A stretch of DNA of 22,499 bases from a virus: IMG/VR virus record IMGVR_UViG_3300028388_002932, positions 1 to 22,499 of that record; one strand, given 5' to 3'. Under the pieces are notes generated by a model. That model searched no databases, was not told where the DNA came from, and was given only the letters and a program-made list of their open reading frames with translations. A program made the position numbers and the translations under genes. Shown here piece by piece: positions 11,650 to 20,608 of this stretch. Positions within the stretch are counted from its first letter, which is position 1. Every line of letters begins with the position of its first letter.

Positions 11650-13986
11650 ATGAACTGTTCAAAAACAGGTATGGGTGGTATTTCTGAGTATCGAAGAAAA
11701 AAAGTCAATTATGAGTTATGTAATAACTTACTCAATTTAAAAGACTTTGAATATGTATGTCAACCATTTGGTGCTGAAGCAGGTGAGCTTCCAGCTAAGA
11801 TGGTCAATAGGGATATTATATCACCAGGTATAAAGGCTATGATTGGTATGGAAATGAAAAGACCATTTCAATACAAAGCTGTAGCTACTAATAGAGAAGC
11901 CACTACTAGAAGAGAAGAAGAAGGTACTAACAGGATAAGAGAATATGTTATTGCAGAAATTGTCAGACCTATTAGACAAAAAATACAATTAAAGTATCAA
12001 GAACAACTTAAAGGTCAGAAACTGAGTGAACAGGAAATGGCTGATATTCAGAAACAGATAGAAGAAGAAATCTATGCTGAAACACCTGACAGAGTTCAAA
12101 GATATATGGAAAGGGAACACCAAGACCCTGCTGAAGTTCTTGCTCATCAAACTTTAGAGTATATCACCAGAGAACAAGATATGCAAAGAAAGTTCAATAA
12201 GGGATGGGAACATGCCATGAAATCTGCTTATGAAGTTTATTGGGTAGGTATTCTAAATGGTAAACCACAATTTAGATGGATAAATCCTTTAAGGTTTAAT
12301 CATGATAAATCACCTGACCTTGAGTTCATTGAAGATGGTGAATGGGCAACATGTGAATACAGAATGATGCCTTCTGAAGTTGTTAGACATTTTCACAAAG
12401 AATTAACCAAAGACCAAATAAACTCTATCTATAATGAATACTCATATTATACTGAGAATGATTATATAGATAGACTCTTTGATTTTTCAAGAAGTAATCA
12501 AGAACTTGAAGATGAAGGAAATACAGTAAGAGTATTACATGTTACATGGAAAGCTCTTAGAAAACTAGGATTCTTGACCTATATAGATAAGGAAACAGGA
12601 CAAGAAGAAATGATGATTGTAAGTGAAGACTACAGACTTAACTTTGATAATGGGGATGTTTCTTTAGAATGGGAATGGATTCCTGAAGTATATGAAGGTT
12701 GGAAAATAGGTGCAGATATTTATTGTGGTATGCAACCTGTACCAGGACAGTTCAAAGACATGAACAATCTTTATAAATCTAAACTTCCTTATATGGGTGC
12801 TGTTCATGATAATATGAATGCACAACCTACATCATTGGTTGATAGAATGAAAGTATATCAGTACTATTATAATATTGTAATGTACAGATTAGAACTTCTT
12901 CTTGCTAGTGATAAAGGTAAAAAGGTACTTATGAACATCAATGCTATTCCTGAATCAGCAGGTATTGATATTGAGAAGTGGCAATACTTCTTTGAATCAA
13001 CACCATTTATGTGGTACAATCCAGATGAAGAAGGTGTAGGATACAATGATGTTAATACTATGGCTAAACAGATAGATTTATCTTTAGCATCAGATATTGG
13101 AAAATACATTGAGTTTGCAGAATATCTAAGACAGAAATGTGGAGAGTCAGTTGGATTACCAGATACAGTACTTGGTCAAATTTCACCATCTGCTGAAGTA
13201 GGTAATACTAAACAACAGATTGTACAGACATCACACATCTTAGAACCATATTTTGACCTGCATAACCATGTTAAGAAAAATGTACTTGAAGCTATGTATG
13301 AAGTCACTAAGACAGCATGGATAGAAAATCCACCAGGTACAATTGATTATGTCCTTGATGATATGTCAAGACATTCCCTGTTTGTAGATATAGGACTATT
13401 GGAAAGTTCTACTATAGGTATATTTGTTTCTAACTCTGCTAAATCAGAAGAAACTAAAGACCTTATTAGACAACTTGCTCATGCTGCTATGCAAAATCAA
13501 ATGGCTGAATTGTCAGATGTAATTGCAGTAGTTAGACAAGAAGGAACTCAAGAAGCTGAAGAAACACTTAAAGCTGCTGAAACCAAGAAGAAAAAAGAAT
13601 TACAAGCAGAAAATGAAGCTGAAAGAAATAACAGGCTTCAAGTTGCAAGAGAAGCTAGAGAATGGGAGAAAGAAAAAATGGATAAAGAACATCAGAATAC
13701 TCTTGAAGAAATTAAACTTAAAGGTGGCTTTGACTTACAGAAACAAGCTATGTTATCTATTGGGTTTAATGAAGATAAAGATATGGATAATGATGGTACA
13801 CCAGATGTTCTTGAAATCTATAAAAATGCAGTAGATGCTGACCTTCAAAATAGAAAGCAAAAACTAGAAGAAGATAAGTTCCAAGAAGAAAGAGAACAGT
13901 TCAGAATTAATGATAAAAGGAAAAAAGAAGAGTTAGCTATCAAGAAAAAAGAAGCAAAAAGCAAGGCTAAAACAGGAAATAATTAA
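11650..13986 (+). CDS. Portal protein
   Basis: 778 residues, the size of crAss-like portals, lying between terminase and scaffold. The portal forms the twelve-subunit ring at one capsid vertex through which DNA passes. Visible regions: an N-terminal clip/wing part (FGAEAGELPAKMVNRDIISPGI), a core with WVGILNGKPQFRWINPL and YYNIVMYRLELLLASDKGKK, a conserved SVGLPDTVLGQISPSAEVGN, and a long charged coiled-coil tail from about residue 640. Inside the tail, residues 709-722 read DKDMDNDGTPDVLE, a calcium-binding thrombospondin-3/EF-hand-like loop. Assigned by position, length and these remembered features. Confidence 0.85.
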   Translation: MNCSKTGMGGISEYRRKKVNYELCNNLLNLKDFEYVCQPFGAEAGELPAKMVNRDIISPGIKAMIGMEMKRPFQYKAVATNREATTRREEEGTNRIREYVIAEIVRPIRQKIQLKYQEQLKGQKLSEQEMADIQKQIEEEIYAETPDRVQRYMEREHQDPAEVLAHQTLEYITREQDMQRKFNKGWEHAMKSAYEVYWVGILNGKPQFRWINPLRFNHDKSPDLEFIEDGEWATCEYRMMPSEVVRHFHKELTKDQINSIYNEYSYYTENDYIDRLFDFSRSNQELEDEGNTVRVLHVTWKALRKLGFLTYIDKETGQEEMMIVSEDYRLNFDNGDVSLEWEWIPEVYEGWKIGADIYCGMQPVPGQFKDMNNLYKSKLPYMGAVHDNMNAQPTSLVDRMKVYQYYYNIVMYRLELLLASDKGKKVLMNINAIPESAGIDIEKWQYFFESTPFMWYNPDEEGVGYNDVNTMAKQIDLSLASDIGKYIEFAEYLRQKCGESVGLPDTVLGQISPSAEVGNTKQQIVQTSHILEPYFDLHNHVKKNVLEAMYEVTKTAWIENPPGTIDYVLDDMSRHSLFVDIGLLESSTIGIFVSNSAKSEETKDLIRQLAHAAMQNQMAELSDVIAVVRQEGTQEAEETLKAAETKKKKELQAENEAERNNRLQVAREAREWEKEKMDKEHQNTLEEIKLKGGFDLQKQAMLSIGFNEDKDMDNDGTPDVLEIYKNAVDADLQNRKQKLEEDKFQEEREQFRINDKRKKEELAIKKKEAKSKAKTGNN

Positions 13987-14027
13987 AAAAAGCTATTACA
14001 CACAAATCGAAATATTTTAAGTTTAAA

Positions 14028-14066
14028 ACTTGAATTATATTAATATTTAATCTTAAATTTGTCACA
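14028..14066 (+). promoter_or_regulatory. Possible promoter for scaffold/capsid genes
   Basis: TTG (in AACTTG), about 21 bases, then TAAATTTG ends seven bases before the ATG at 14069. This fits the Bacteroidota consensus with slightly long spacing. It lies in one of the few gaps of the structural block and would boost scaffold and capsid expression. Confidence 0.35.
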
Positions 14067-14068
14067 CA

Positions 14069-15211
14069 ATGAGTGAAGAAACTAAAACATTAGAAAATTT
14101 TGAAGGATTTGAAAATGCTTCAGAAATAGACTTCTTTGGAGAAACTGGTGGTACTGATGATGTATCAGTAGAAAAAGTTGTAGAAGAAGTAAAGAAAGAT
14201 GACCTTAATCCTAAAGCAGAAGAAGTCGATATAGATTTTTTTGGTGAAGGTAATGAAGGTAGTCAAACTGTAGATGTAGAAGATACTGAAGGTTTAGAAG
14301 CTATTACAAATGAAGATAGTGAAGAAGAGGAAGAAGAAACTGTTCAAGCAGGTACTAATCTTTCAACTTTAAATTATCTTAAAGAAAAAGGTCTTGTAGA
14401 TTTTGAATTAGAAGAAGATGAAGAACTAACTGAAGAAAAAGCTGAAGCTATTCTTGAAGATAGTTATGAAGATTCTGTTGAAAGCAGAGTTTCAGAAATC
14501 ATGCAAGAGTTACCTGATGAAGTTAAAAATATTGTCAAGTACAGTATGAATGGTGGAGATATAGGAAACCTATTATCTACTATGGCTTCACAACCAACAG
14601 CTAAGATTACTAAGGACCTTGACTTGGAAGATGAAGCTAATCAAGTATTAGTAGTATCTAAAGCAAGACAAGCTATGGGAGAAGATAGTGAAACTATTGA
14701 TACTTATATTGATTTCTTAAAAGAATCAGGAAAGTTGAAAAGTGTTTCTGAAAAAGAGAAAACAAAAATAATTTCAGCTCAAGAAAAACTAGCAAGTCAA
14801 AAAGCTCAAGAACAAGCTGAAGCTAAAAGACAAGCTAAAGAGAACCATAGAAAGTTCAAAAATGAAATAACAAGTTTTGTTCTGGAAACAGAAAAGATAG
14901 GTGATTTACCTCTTACTAAACAAGATAAGAAATCATTACCTACTTTTATATCTGATAGAAATAAACAACTAGAAGATGGTAGAACAGTAACAGGACTTCA
15001 AGAAGCATTATACAATGCTTTAAACGATAAAGAGAAAACAATCCAACTTGCAAAAATCTTGCAGAGTGATTTTGATTTCTCATCTATAAAGAAGGCAGGT
15101 AAAACGGAGACAGCAAGAGAAGTAAAAAGAGACTTAACAAGGTCTAAAAACAATTCAGTTAAAACAGGTTCAAAAAAAGTAAAAAGAACTTCATTAGCTG
15201 ATTTCTTTTAA
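14069..15211 (+). CDS. Putative capsid scaffolding protein
   Basis: 380 residues between portal and major capsid protein, the usual place of a scaffold. The first 130 residues are highly acidic (SEEEEEETV) and probably disordered; the middle and C-terminal parts are helical with a coiled coil near 230-270 (KLASQKAQEQAEAKRQAKEN); the last 40 residues are basic. A short motif is repeated: EIDFFGE (19-25), DIDFFGE (54-60) and a terminal SLADFF (375-380). Basic C-terminus plus acidic body is the usual scaffold charge pattern. No protease motif seen. Confidence 0.7.
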   Translation: MSEETKTLENFEGFENASEIDFFGETGGTDDVSVEKVVEEVKKDDLNPKAEEVDIDFFGEGNEGSQTVDVEDTEGLEAITNEDSEEEEEETVQAGTNLSTLNYLKEKGLVDFELEEDEELTEEKAEAILEDSYEDSVESRVSEIMQELPDEVKNIVKYSMNGGDIGNLLSTMASQPTAKITKDLDLEDEANQVLVVSKARQAMGEDSETIDTYIDFLKESGKLKSVSEKEKTKIISAQEKLASQKAQEQAEAKRQAKENHRKFKNEITSFVLETEKIGDLPLTKQDKKSLPTFISDRNKQLEDGRTVTGLQEALYNALNDKEKTIQLAKILQSDFDFSSIKKAGKTETAREVKRDLTRSKNNSVKTGSKKVKRTSLADFF

Positions 15212-15232
15212 TTATTAAACTATATGTAAATT

Positions 15233-16690
15233 ATGGCGACACTTGGTAGTAAATTAATTACTAAACAAATGGAATGGAATGCTAACATGACAGAGCAATC
15301 CCACTTAGGTCGTGCCTTAATTGCAAAGCCTACAAAGTTGGTTGAAAAAATGGACCAACTTTTCTCTGCAAGTAATTACTACTCCGACAACCCAATGTCT
15401 TCAATGTTGATGGGCAACTTGAAAACTGACAAGACTATTGGAACAACTGAATGGGAGTGGGATTTAAAAGGTGCAAATACTAGACCTCTAGTAGTGGTTG
15501 AAAATGTTGAACCAGCATCCAATGTAACTCCTGGTAAATTTAAGCAGGAGTTTAGAATCAAGTTGGACAAAGACTGGTATTTACCAGGTGATACAATTCA
15601 CCCAGGTACTGCTAGTAAGAAGAACCAATGTAGAATACAAAGAATTGTATCTAAACATGCAGAAGGAACAATCTATGCAGTTAGGTTAAAGTCTGATGAC
15701 CCTAATGCTTTCTTAAACCCTAAATTCCTTAAACCAGGACAACAATGGGGTAAATTATTCTCAGAATATGAGGAAGCAGCAGAGCAATCAGGTAGTACTC
15801 AATTCAGTTTACCTATCTCTCTTCGTAACAGAATGGGTAAATTCAGAAAAGAGTATAAGATTACTGATTATGCTTCAACAGAAGTATTAGCAGTTGCTAT
15901 ACCTGATACTAAAGGCAAATACCATACTTCATGGATGCGTTATGCTGATGTTGAATATTGGATGCAATGGTATCGTGAACTTGAAAGAGGGTACTGGTAT
16001 AATCGAAGTACAGACTCTATTATGGGTGCAAATGGAAGACCTGTAAGGAACTTCCCTGGTATCCAAGAGCAACTTGAGGATTCTCATATCCACAGGTACA
16101 CTCACTTGACAGCTAAACTTATTGAGGAATATCTTATGGATATTTTCTACTCAAGAGTTAAGCCAGGTAGAGGAAGACAGATTAAGGCTTTTACAGGTGA
16201 ATTTGGAATGTTACAATTCCACAGAGCTATCCAAGATTGGGCAAATGCTTCAGGATTCGTTAAGAATATTGAAATGTTCTCAAACAAGGTAAGTTCAGAA
16301 GTTCATACTAATGCTCAAGAGATAGGTTTCCAATATGTTAAGTACAACATGGCAAATGGTAGTTCATTAGAACTTATTCATAACCCATTGTATGATGACA
16401 GAGAGGTGAACTTTGAAATTGACGAAGTTACTGGATTCCCTGTAGAATCTCAACGTTTCACTTTCCTTGACTTCTCTGGTGAAGCAGGTAAATCTAATAT
16501 TCAGTTAATGAATAAAAAAGATGGATTTGCATTTACTTATGTAGAAGGTCTTTATGGTCCTTATGGTCCTAAGAAAGGTGGAAGTTCAGCACACTCTGGT
16601 TCATACTATGAGATGCATGTTGAGAAGTCTTGTGGTGTTCACATTCATGACATTACAAAATGTGGTGAGTTAATATTGTCGAGAAACTAA
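15233..16690 (+). CDS. Major capsid protein (HK97 fold)
   Basis: 485 residues starting MATLGSKLITKQMEWNANMT, close to the length of crAss-like capsid proteins. It forms the icosahedral shell. Features: an N-terminal helix followed by DQLFSASNYYSDNPMSSML, a central IDDYA-like core (FRKEYKITDYASTEVLAVAI), and Gly-rich loops near the C-terminus (GLYGPYGPKKGGSSAHSG). Codons are less AT-biased than in neighbours (frequent CGT, AAC, TTC), as expected for a very highly expressed gene. Followed by a strong hairpin at 16704-16731. Confidence 0.88.
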   Translation: MATLGSKLITKQMEWNANMTEQSHLGRALIAKPTKLVEKMDQLFSASNYYSDNPMSSMLMGNLKTDKTIGTTEWEWDLKGANTRPLVVVENVEPASNVTPGKFKQEFRIKLDKDWYLPGDTIHPGTASKKNQCRIQRIVSKHAEGTIYAVRLKSDDPNAFLNPKFLKPGQQWGKLFSEYEEAAEQSGSTQFSLPISLRNRMGKFRKEYKITDYASTEVLAVAIPDTKGKYHTSWMRYADVEYWMQWYRELERGYWYNRSTDSIMGANGRPVRNFPGIQEQLEDSHIHRYTHLTAKLIEEYLMDIFYSRVKPGRGRQIKAFTGEFGMLQFHRAIQDWANASGFVKNIEMFSNKVSSEVHTNAQEIGFQYVKYNMANGSSLELIHNPLYDDREVNFEIDEVTGFPVESQRFTFLDFSGEAGKSNIQLMNKKDGFAFTYVEGLYGPYGPKKGGSSAHSGSYYEMHVEKSCGVHIHDITKCGELILSRN

Positions 16691-16705
16691 ATTTCACTAT
16701 ATTTG
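16675..16705 (+). promoter_or_regulatory. Bacteroidota-type promoter overlapping the capsid gene end
   Basis: TTG (in ATATTG), 19 bases, TATATTTG (16698-16705). The -7 box is intact and spacing exact. Transcription would start inside the hairpin that follows, so messages for the gene at 16759 would begin with part of the stem. Confidence 0.4.
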
Positions 16706-16731
16706 TAGAGAGGATTAATTTCCTCTCTACA
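16704..16731 (+). terminator. Hairpin after the major capsid gene
   Basis: A perfect 11-bp stem TGTAGAGAGGA / TCCTCTCTACA (16704-16714, 16721-16731) with loop TTAATT. It is followed by TTTATTATT, a weak U-tract, so it probably terminates only part of transcription and protects the capsid mRNA 3' end, lowering expression of downstream genes. Confidence 0.65.
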
Positions 16732-16758
16732 TTTATTATTAATTAAATTATAAAAGGT

Positions 16759-17553
16759 ATGTTAGTCGAAGTAAGACCAATTGAAGTAAAAAGGTGGCAT
16801 GGTAAAAAAGGAGCTGAGAGCTTTACCAGACCAAAAAAAATTCAGGCTCTAGTTGATGCTGAAAAAATGCAATATGCAACAGGTTTAACAGAAGAAGACA
16901 TTAAAAAATTAGAAGAACAAGGTGTTAAGTATGATTTATCTGCTCACTTTGATAGTAAGAAGCCACACCCATTTTGGGATTCTAATATGGCTCAAATCAA
17001 ATTAGAGAACAACACAATGTTTTTCAACACAAATAACACACTTGATTTTATCAAGGTGAAAGTAATGAAGGCTAGTAAATATGTAGCCAATTCCATGAGA
17101 GAATTTGAAGAAGGTAAATTTCCTGAAGCAACTCATGTAATCTTTGATGAAAGTGAAGAAGCACAAATTAAAGCAAGTAAAGTAGCATTACATAACAAAG
17201 CTGTAATTGAGTGTTCTAAACTAACCAAGGATAAGAAGGTACAATTAGTTATGATTCTTAAAGGCAAGAACTTAAAAAATCAATCAGATGATTTTGTAAC
17301 TGTTGCCATTAATGATTTAATTAATGAAGACCCACAAGAATTATTAAGACAAATAGGATTAGATGCTCAGGATGTTGCTACACATGCCTTAGTATTAGAA
17401 GCATTACAGAAGAATGTTTTAAAGAAAGAAGGTCATAAGATTTTCTATTTTGATTCTTTATTAGGTAATGACATGTATGATGTTATAGATTACTTATTAG
17501 ATGAAGCAAATCAAAGTTTGAAACTAAGAATAATGGAAGCTGTAAATGAATAA
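16759..17553 (+). CDS. Conserved virion assembly protein, 264 aa
   Basis: It starts MLVEVRPIEVKRWHGKKGAES, a basic segment. A second part (residues 95-170) mentions no catalytic motif; the C-terminal 100 residues are helical (DPQELLRQIGLDAQDVATHALVLEAL). It lies directly after the capsid gene and is followed 2 bases later by the connector-like gene, a neighbourhood shared by crAss-like phages. Likely structural or head-completion; function not identified. Confidence 0.6.
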   Translation: MLVEVRPIEVKRWHGKKGAESFTRPKKIQALVDAEKMQYATGLTEEDIKKLEEQGVKYDLSAHFDSKKPHPFWDSNMAQIKLENNTMFFNTNNTLDFIKVKVMKASKYVANSMREFEEGKFPEATHVIFDESEEAQIKASKVALHNKAVIECSKLTKDKKVQLVMILKGKNLKNQSDDFVTVAINDLINEDPQELLRQIGLDAQDVATHALVLEALQKNVLKKEGHKIFYFDSLLGNDMYDVIDYLLDEANQSLKLRIMEAVNE

Positions 17554-17555
17554 TC

Positions 17556-18266
17556 ATGACAGTAAGAGACATGCATTATGATGTCAAAAAGAAGCTAAAT
17601 AAAATTGACAGTCAACAATACAGGAATCTTAGAGTTCCTGAAGTTGACTGGTCATTAAATGAAGCTGCTGAACTTTTTGTCAAAATGATAGCAGAACCTA
17701 GATTGAGAAATCATTTAGGTTTTGAGACATCACAAAGAACTATTGATGATATAAGAACCATTGTAGTTAATAGAGATGGAACAAGTCCAATTCCTGTTGT
17801 AAACAATATAGCTGATATACCAGAAGATTATTGGCACTATCTTAAAGGTAGAGTAGTAATGGAAAAAAGTAACTGTAACAAAGTTATGGGAACTATGGTA
17901 GTCAGACAACATGATGACACTTTTGAATTTGACCCATTTTCAAAGTCATCATTTGAATGGAAAACAGTTAACGCTGTGTTTTTTCAAGATGGTATAAAAT
18001 TTTATACTGATGAGAGTTTTTTAGTAAATGAGCTTTATCTCAGTTACATCAGACAAATGGAGTATATACATAATGCACAAGATTTTGGTGCAGGAACATA
18101 TACTCTTCCAGGTGGAGATAGTTTAAGTGGTTCACAAGATTGTGAACTTCCAGAACAAACACACAGGGAAATTGTAGATATAGCTGTTCTAATTTTAACT
18201 GGTGAATTAAAAGATATGAATGGATACCAATTAAGAATGGAAAAGCTCAAGTTAAATCAATTTTAA
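17556..18266 (+). CDS. Putative head-tail connector (ring) protein
   Basis: 236 residues opening MTVRDMHYDVKKKLNKIDSQ, then QYRNLRVPEVDWSLNEAAELFVKM and QRTIDDIRTIV. I associate this signature with a well-conserved crAss-like virion protein that forms a ring below the portal; that assignment is from memory. The helical N-terminal half and later beta segment (FEFDPFSKSSFEWKTVNAVFF) would suit an adaptor protein. Starts 2 bases after the preceding stop. Confidence 0.6.
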   Translation: MTVRDMHYDVKKKLNKIDSQQYRNLRVPEVDWSLNEAAELFVKMIAEPRLRNHLGFETSQRTIDDIRTIVVNRDGTSPIPVVNNIADIPEDYWHYLKGRVVMEKSNCNKVMGTMVVRQHDDTFEFDPFSKSSFEWKTVNAVFFQDGIKFYTDESFLVNELYLSYIRQMEYIHNAQDFGAGTYTLPGGDSLSGSQDCELPEQTHREIVDIAVLILTGELKDMNGYQLRMEKLKLNQF

Positions 18267-18277
18267 ATTTATAAGTT

Positions 18278-19504
18278 ATGAGTAGAGTAAATGCTCCACA
18301 AAGTGTTTTAGTATCATCTGGAAATCAAGCAGTATTAGCTGCTGGTAGTACTGTTGATGCTCTAGCACCAGGACAAATTGGATTCTTTGACAACAACACA
18401 AAGTTGTCAATTGGACCAGCTTCAAATGTAAGGGATTTTTTCATTGCAGTTGGAGTTGACAGAACTGGAAGTGCTACCTTAGAAGATATTAAAACTTCAG
18501 CAGGGCAGTATATTCAGACAAAAAATGTAGAAGCTATCTCCTTTAGAGAACACTCAGCAGCACAACCTATGGTTGCAGTTGTAGGTGATTATCAAGGAGC
18601 ATGTGAAACAGATTTTGCTTTTAGAGTAGAGTTTCGTAATCAAGAGATTTACAGAACTATTGGTAATGTACAGTTTCAAAAGACTTTTGCCTTCAGAACA
18701 GATTGCTGTGATGAATGTGCTGGGTGTCCATCAGGTGATGCTAATGAGATAACTCAGAAGCTAATAGCAGCTATTGAAGCTGATGCAGATGGTCTTTTAG
18801 TAGCAGCTCCTGTTGCAAGACAGGCAGTTACTATAGCAACTCATAGTACAAGTGCAGATTATGCAGAAGGTGCTGTGATGACTTTAGCTGATGTTCAAGC
18901 ATTGCTTGATTTCAATGAAGCTGAAGCTGATGAAACACTTCATGTGTTCTCTGATGTTCAGATTACAAGTGTACCTTTAGCTGTAAATCAGTATTGTACT
19001 GTTAACTTGAAGTACTTTAACCCTAGACAAACAATCTTAGTACCTTCATTGGTAGAAGGATTCTCTTGCTCTGGTTCAGTTACTGTAACTCAAGATGCAG
19101 CTTTTGAAGAAGGTAATGGATATGATGTAGCTCAGAAAGAGTTCCATGCTTCTGGAAACAGTCAAAATTCTCCTTATGTATTATCAGATGCCACAGGTGT
19201 TCCAACCACTATTGAGGTGTTTGCTGATAAAACTGAGAAGTATGACCAATTCTGGATTCAATATGACTTGTCTTCTAAGGCAGGTTGGGGAGAATATCTA
19301 AACAACCTTGACACTCTTATAGCTGTTCCTAATGGAGATACAGTTACAAGAAATGCTGTTGCAGGTGTATTAGATGCATTATTTAGTGGTAACACACTAG
19401 GTTTTGATGCATTATCTGATGATGTTGCTGCTGCTAACACAGGTGATTCTGTTGTTAGTCCAACACAGGATATTGATGACGAAAGCCTTGATGGTATAGC
19501 ATAA
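18278..19504 (+). CDS. Abundant virion protein, auxiliary capsid candidate
   Basis: 408 residues, beta-rich, low in Lys, starting MSRVNAPQSVLVSSGNQAVL. It lacks a signal peptide. It contains a compact cysteine cluster TDCCDECAGC (C143, C144, C147, C150), which may bind metal or form disulphides, and an acidic C-terminus (DIDDESLDGIA). Base composition is less AT-biased, like the capsid gene, suggesting high expression, and it is closed by the best terminator of the window. A capsid decoration protein or tail tube protein would fit; position favours the former. Confidence 0.6.
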   Translation: MSRVNAPQSVLVSSGNQAVLAAGSTVDALAPGQIGFFDNNTKLSIGPASNVRDFFIAVGVDRTGSATLEDIKTSAGQYIQTKNVEAISFREHSAAQPMVAVVGDYQGACETDFAFRVEFRNQEIYRTIGNVQFQKTFAFRTDCCDECAGCPSGDANEITQKLIAAIEADADGLLVAAPVARQAVTIATHSTSADYAEGAVMTLADVQALLDFNEAEADETLHVFSDVQITSVPLAVNQYCTVNLKYFNPRQTILVPSLVEGFSCSGSVTVTQDAAFEEGNGYDVAQKEFHASGNSQNSPYVLSDATGVPTTIEVFADKTEKYDQFWIQYDLSSKAGWGEYLNNLDTLIAVPNGDTVTRNAVAGVLDALFSGNTLGFDALSDDVAAANTGDSVVSPTQDIDDESLDGIA

Positions 19505-19512
19505 TAACCCAG

Positions 19513-19542
19513 AAAAAGGGAGATTAATTTCTCCCTTTTTTT
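19513..19542 (+). terminator. Strong intrinsic terminator
   Basis: An 11-bp stem AAAAAGGGAGA / TCTCCCTTTTT (19513-19523, 19530-19540), 6-base loop, U-run of seven. It separates the head genes from the fibre-like block. Confidence 0.9.
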
Positions 19543-19561
19543 AATCTTAATCTTAATAATC

Positions 19562-20608
19562 ATGCCATATACTATTAAAAATATTCAAGATGAGTATTTC
19601 ATAGAAAATACAGGAGTAGCTGACATCACTTATGTTGTTAAGAAATCTGATAATTGTGTCAATTATAATACTATATATGATGGTACAATAACTCCTTTAG
19701 ATGACCCATTACAACTTTCTTTTCTTGGTGATGGTGAATATCTAGTAGAAATTACAGATGATGGTGTAACTACTACACATACTATAAAATATTACTTACA
19801 ACTTCAAACAATATTACTTGAAGATTTAAAAACTGTATTATGTGGATGTGATAATTGTGATGACAATGTATATGAAAATTGTAATTGTGATTTATACATA
19901 TCTACTAAAAACAAAATGGATGTTTTTAAAAGATTACTTTCTCCACAATTTAATGCTTTCTTTTCTATAATTAACAATCAAGTTAAATGTATAGTTGAAA
20001 AAGAAGTTTATTGTGATATAGGAAATGAAATATATAATGGTGATACAAAATTTAATGATAAATTATTTAAAATATTGCTATCTTTAGATTATCTTGCAAT
20101 ATATTTCTTTGAAAAAGAATCATACTGTTTACAAGCAGATTTATGCTATGTTGAAAGTAAATTTAAAACAACAGAAATATTCTGTTGTATAGAAGAATTA
20201 GGAATTGATATAAACGAAATAAAAACCTTAATAGATGAAACAATGGGAACTTTAACAATAACAAGTGCTGCTTATGTCAATCAGCCACCTTCAACAGTAG
20301 GTGATAATACAATTAATGTTGCAAATAGAGCTTCTACAGTTCTTACATTAGCAATGTTTACATCAGGTACAACACCACCTTATAGTGACCCAGAAGGAGA
20401 CCCTGCTGATGCTGTTAGAATAGATACTTTACCCCCAGATGGTGAATTACTATTAAATGGTGTTCCAGTAACTCCTGGACAAATTATTGATGCTGCTGAT
20501 ATTAATGCGAATTTATTAGTGTTTAACTCACCTAACCAAGACCCTCTTGATGCAGATGCAATTACATTCTCAGTAAGAGATTCAGGTTCAGGACAATTCA
20601 CATCATAA
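19562..20608 (+). CDS. Fibre-like virion protein with cadherin-like C-terminal domain
   Basis: 348 residues. The N-terminal 75 (MPYTIKNIQDEYFIENTGVA, then FLGDGEYLVEITDDG) form a small beta domain probably used for virion attachment. Then come a helix and cysteine cluster LLEDLKTVLCGCDNC (C94, C96, C99), more scattered cysteines, and from about residue 255 a domain with YSDPEGDPADAVRI, LPPDGELLLNGVPVTPGQII and ADINANLLVFN, the repeat pattern of bacterial cadherin-like surface domains. Such domains often bind sugars or other surface ligands. Probably a head or tail fibre. The stop overlaps the next start (TAATG). Confidence 0.65.
   Translation: MPYTIKNIQDEYFIENTGVADITYVVKKSDNCVNYNTIYDGTITPLDDPLQLSFLGDGEYLVEITDDGVTTTHTIKYYLQLQTILLEDLKTVLCGCDNCDDNVYENCNCDLYISTKNKMDVFKRLLSPQFNAFFSIINNQVKCIVEKEVYCDIGNEIYNGDTKFNDKLFKILLSLDYLAIYFFEKESYCLQADLCYVESKFKTTEIFCCIEELGIDINEIKTLIDETMGTLTITSAAYVNQPPSTVGDNTINVANRASTVLTLAMFTSGTTPPYSDPEGDPADAVRIDTLPPDGELLLNGVPVTPGQIIDAADINANLLVFNSPNQDPLDADAITFSVRDSGSGQFTS

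Noticed and set aside
19258-19563. 101-aa minus-strand frame opposite the 408-aa virion gene
   Set aside because: It is antisense to a well-supported gene, runs through the terminator and has no start context.
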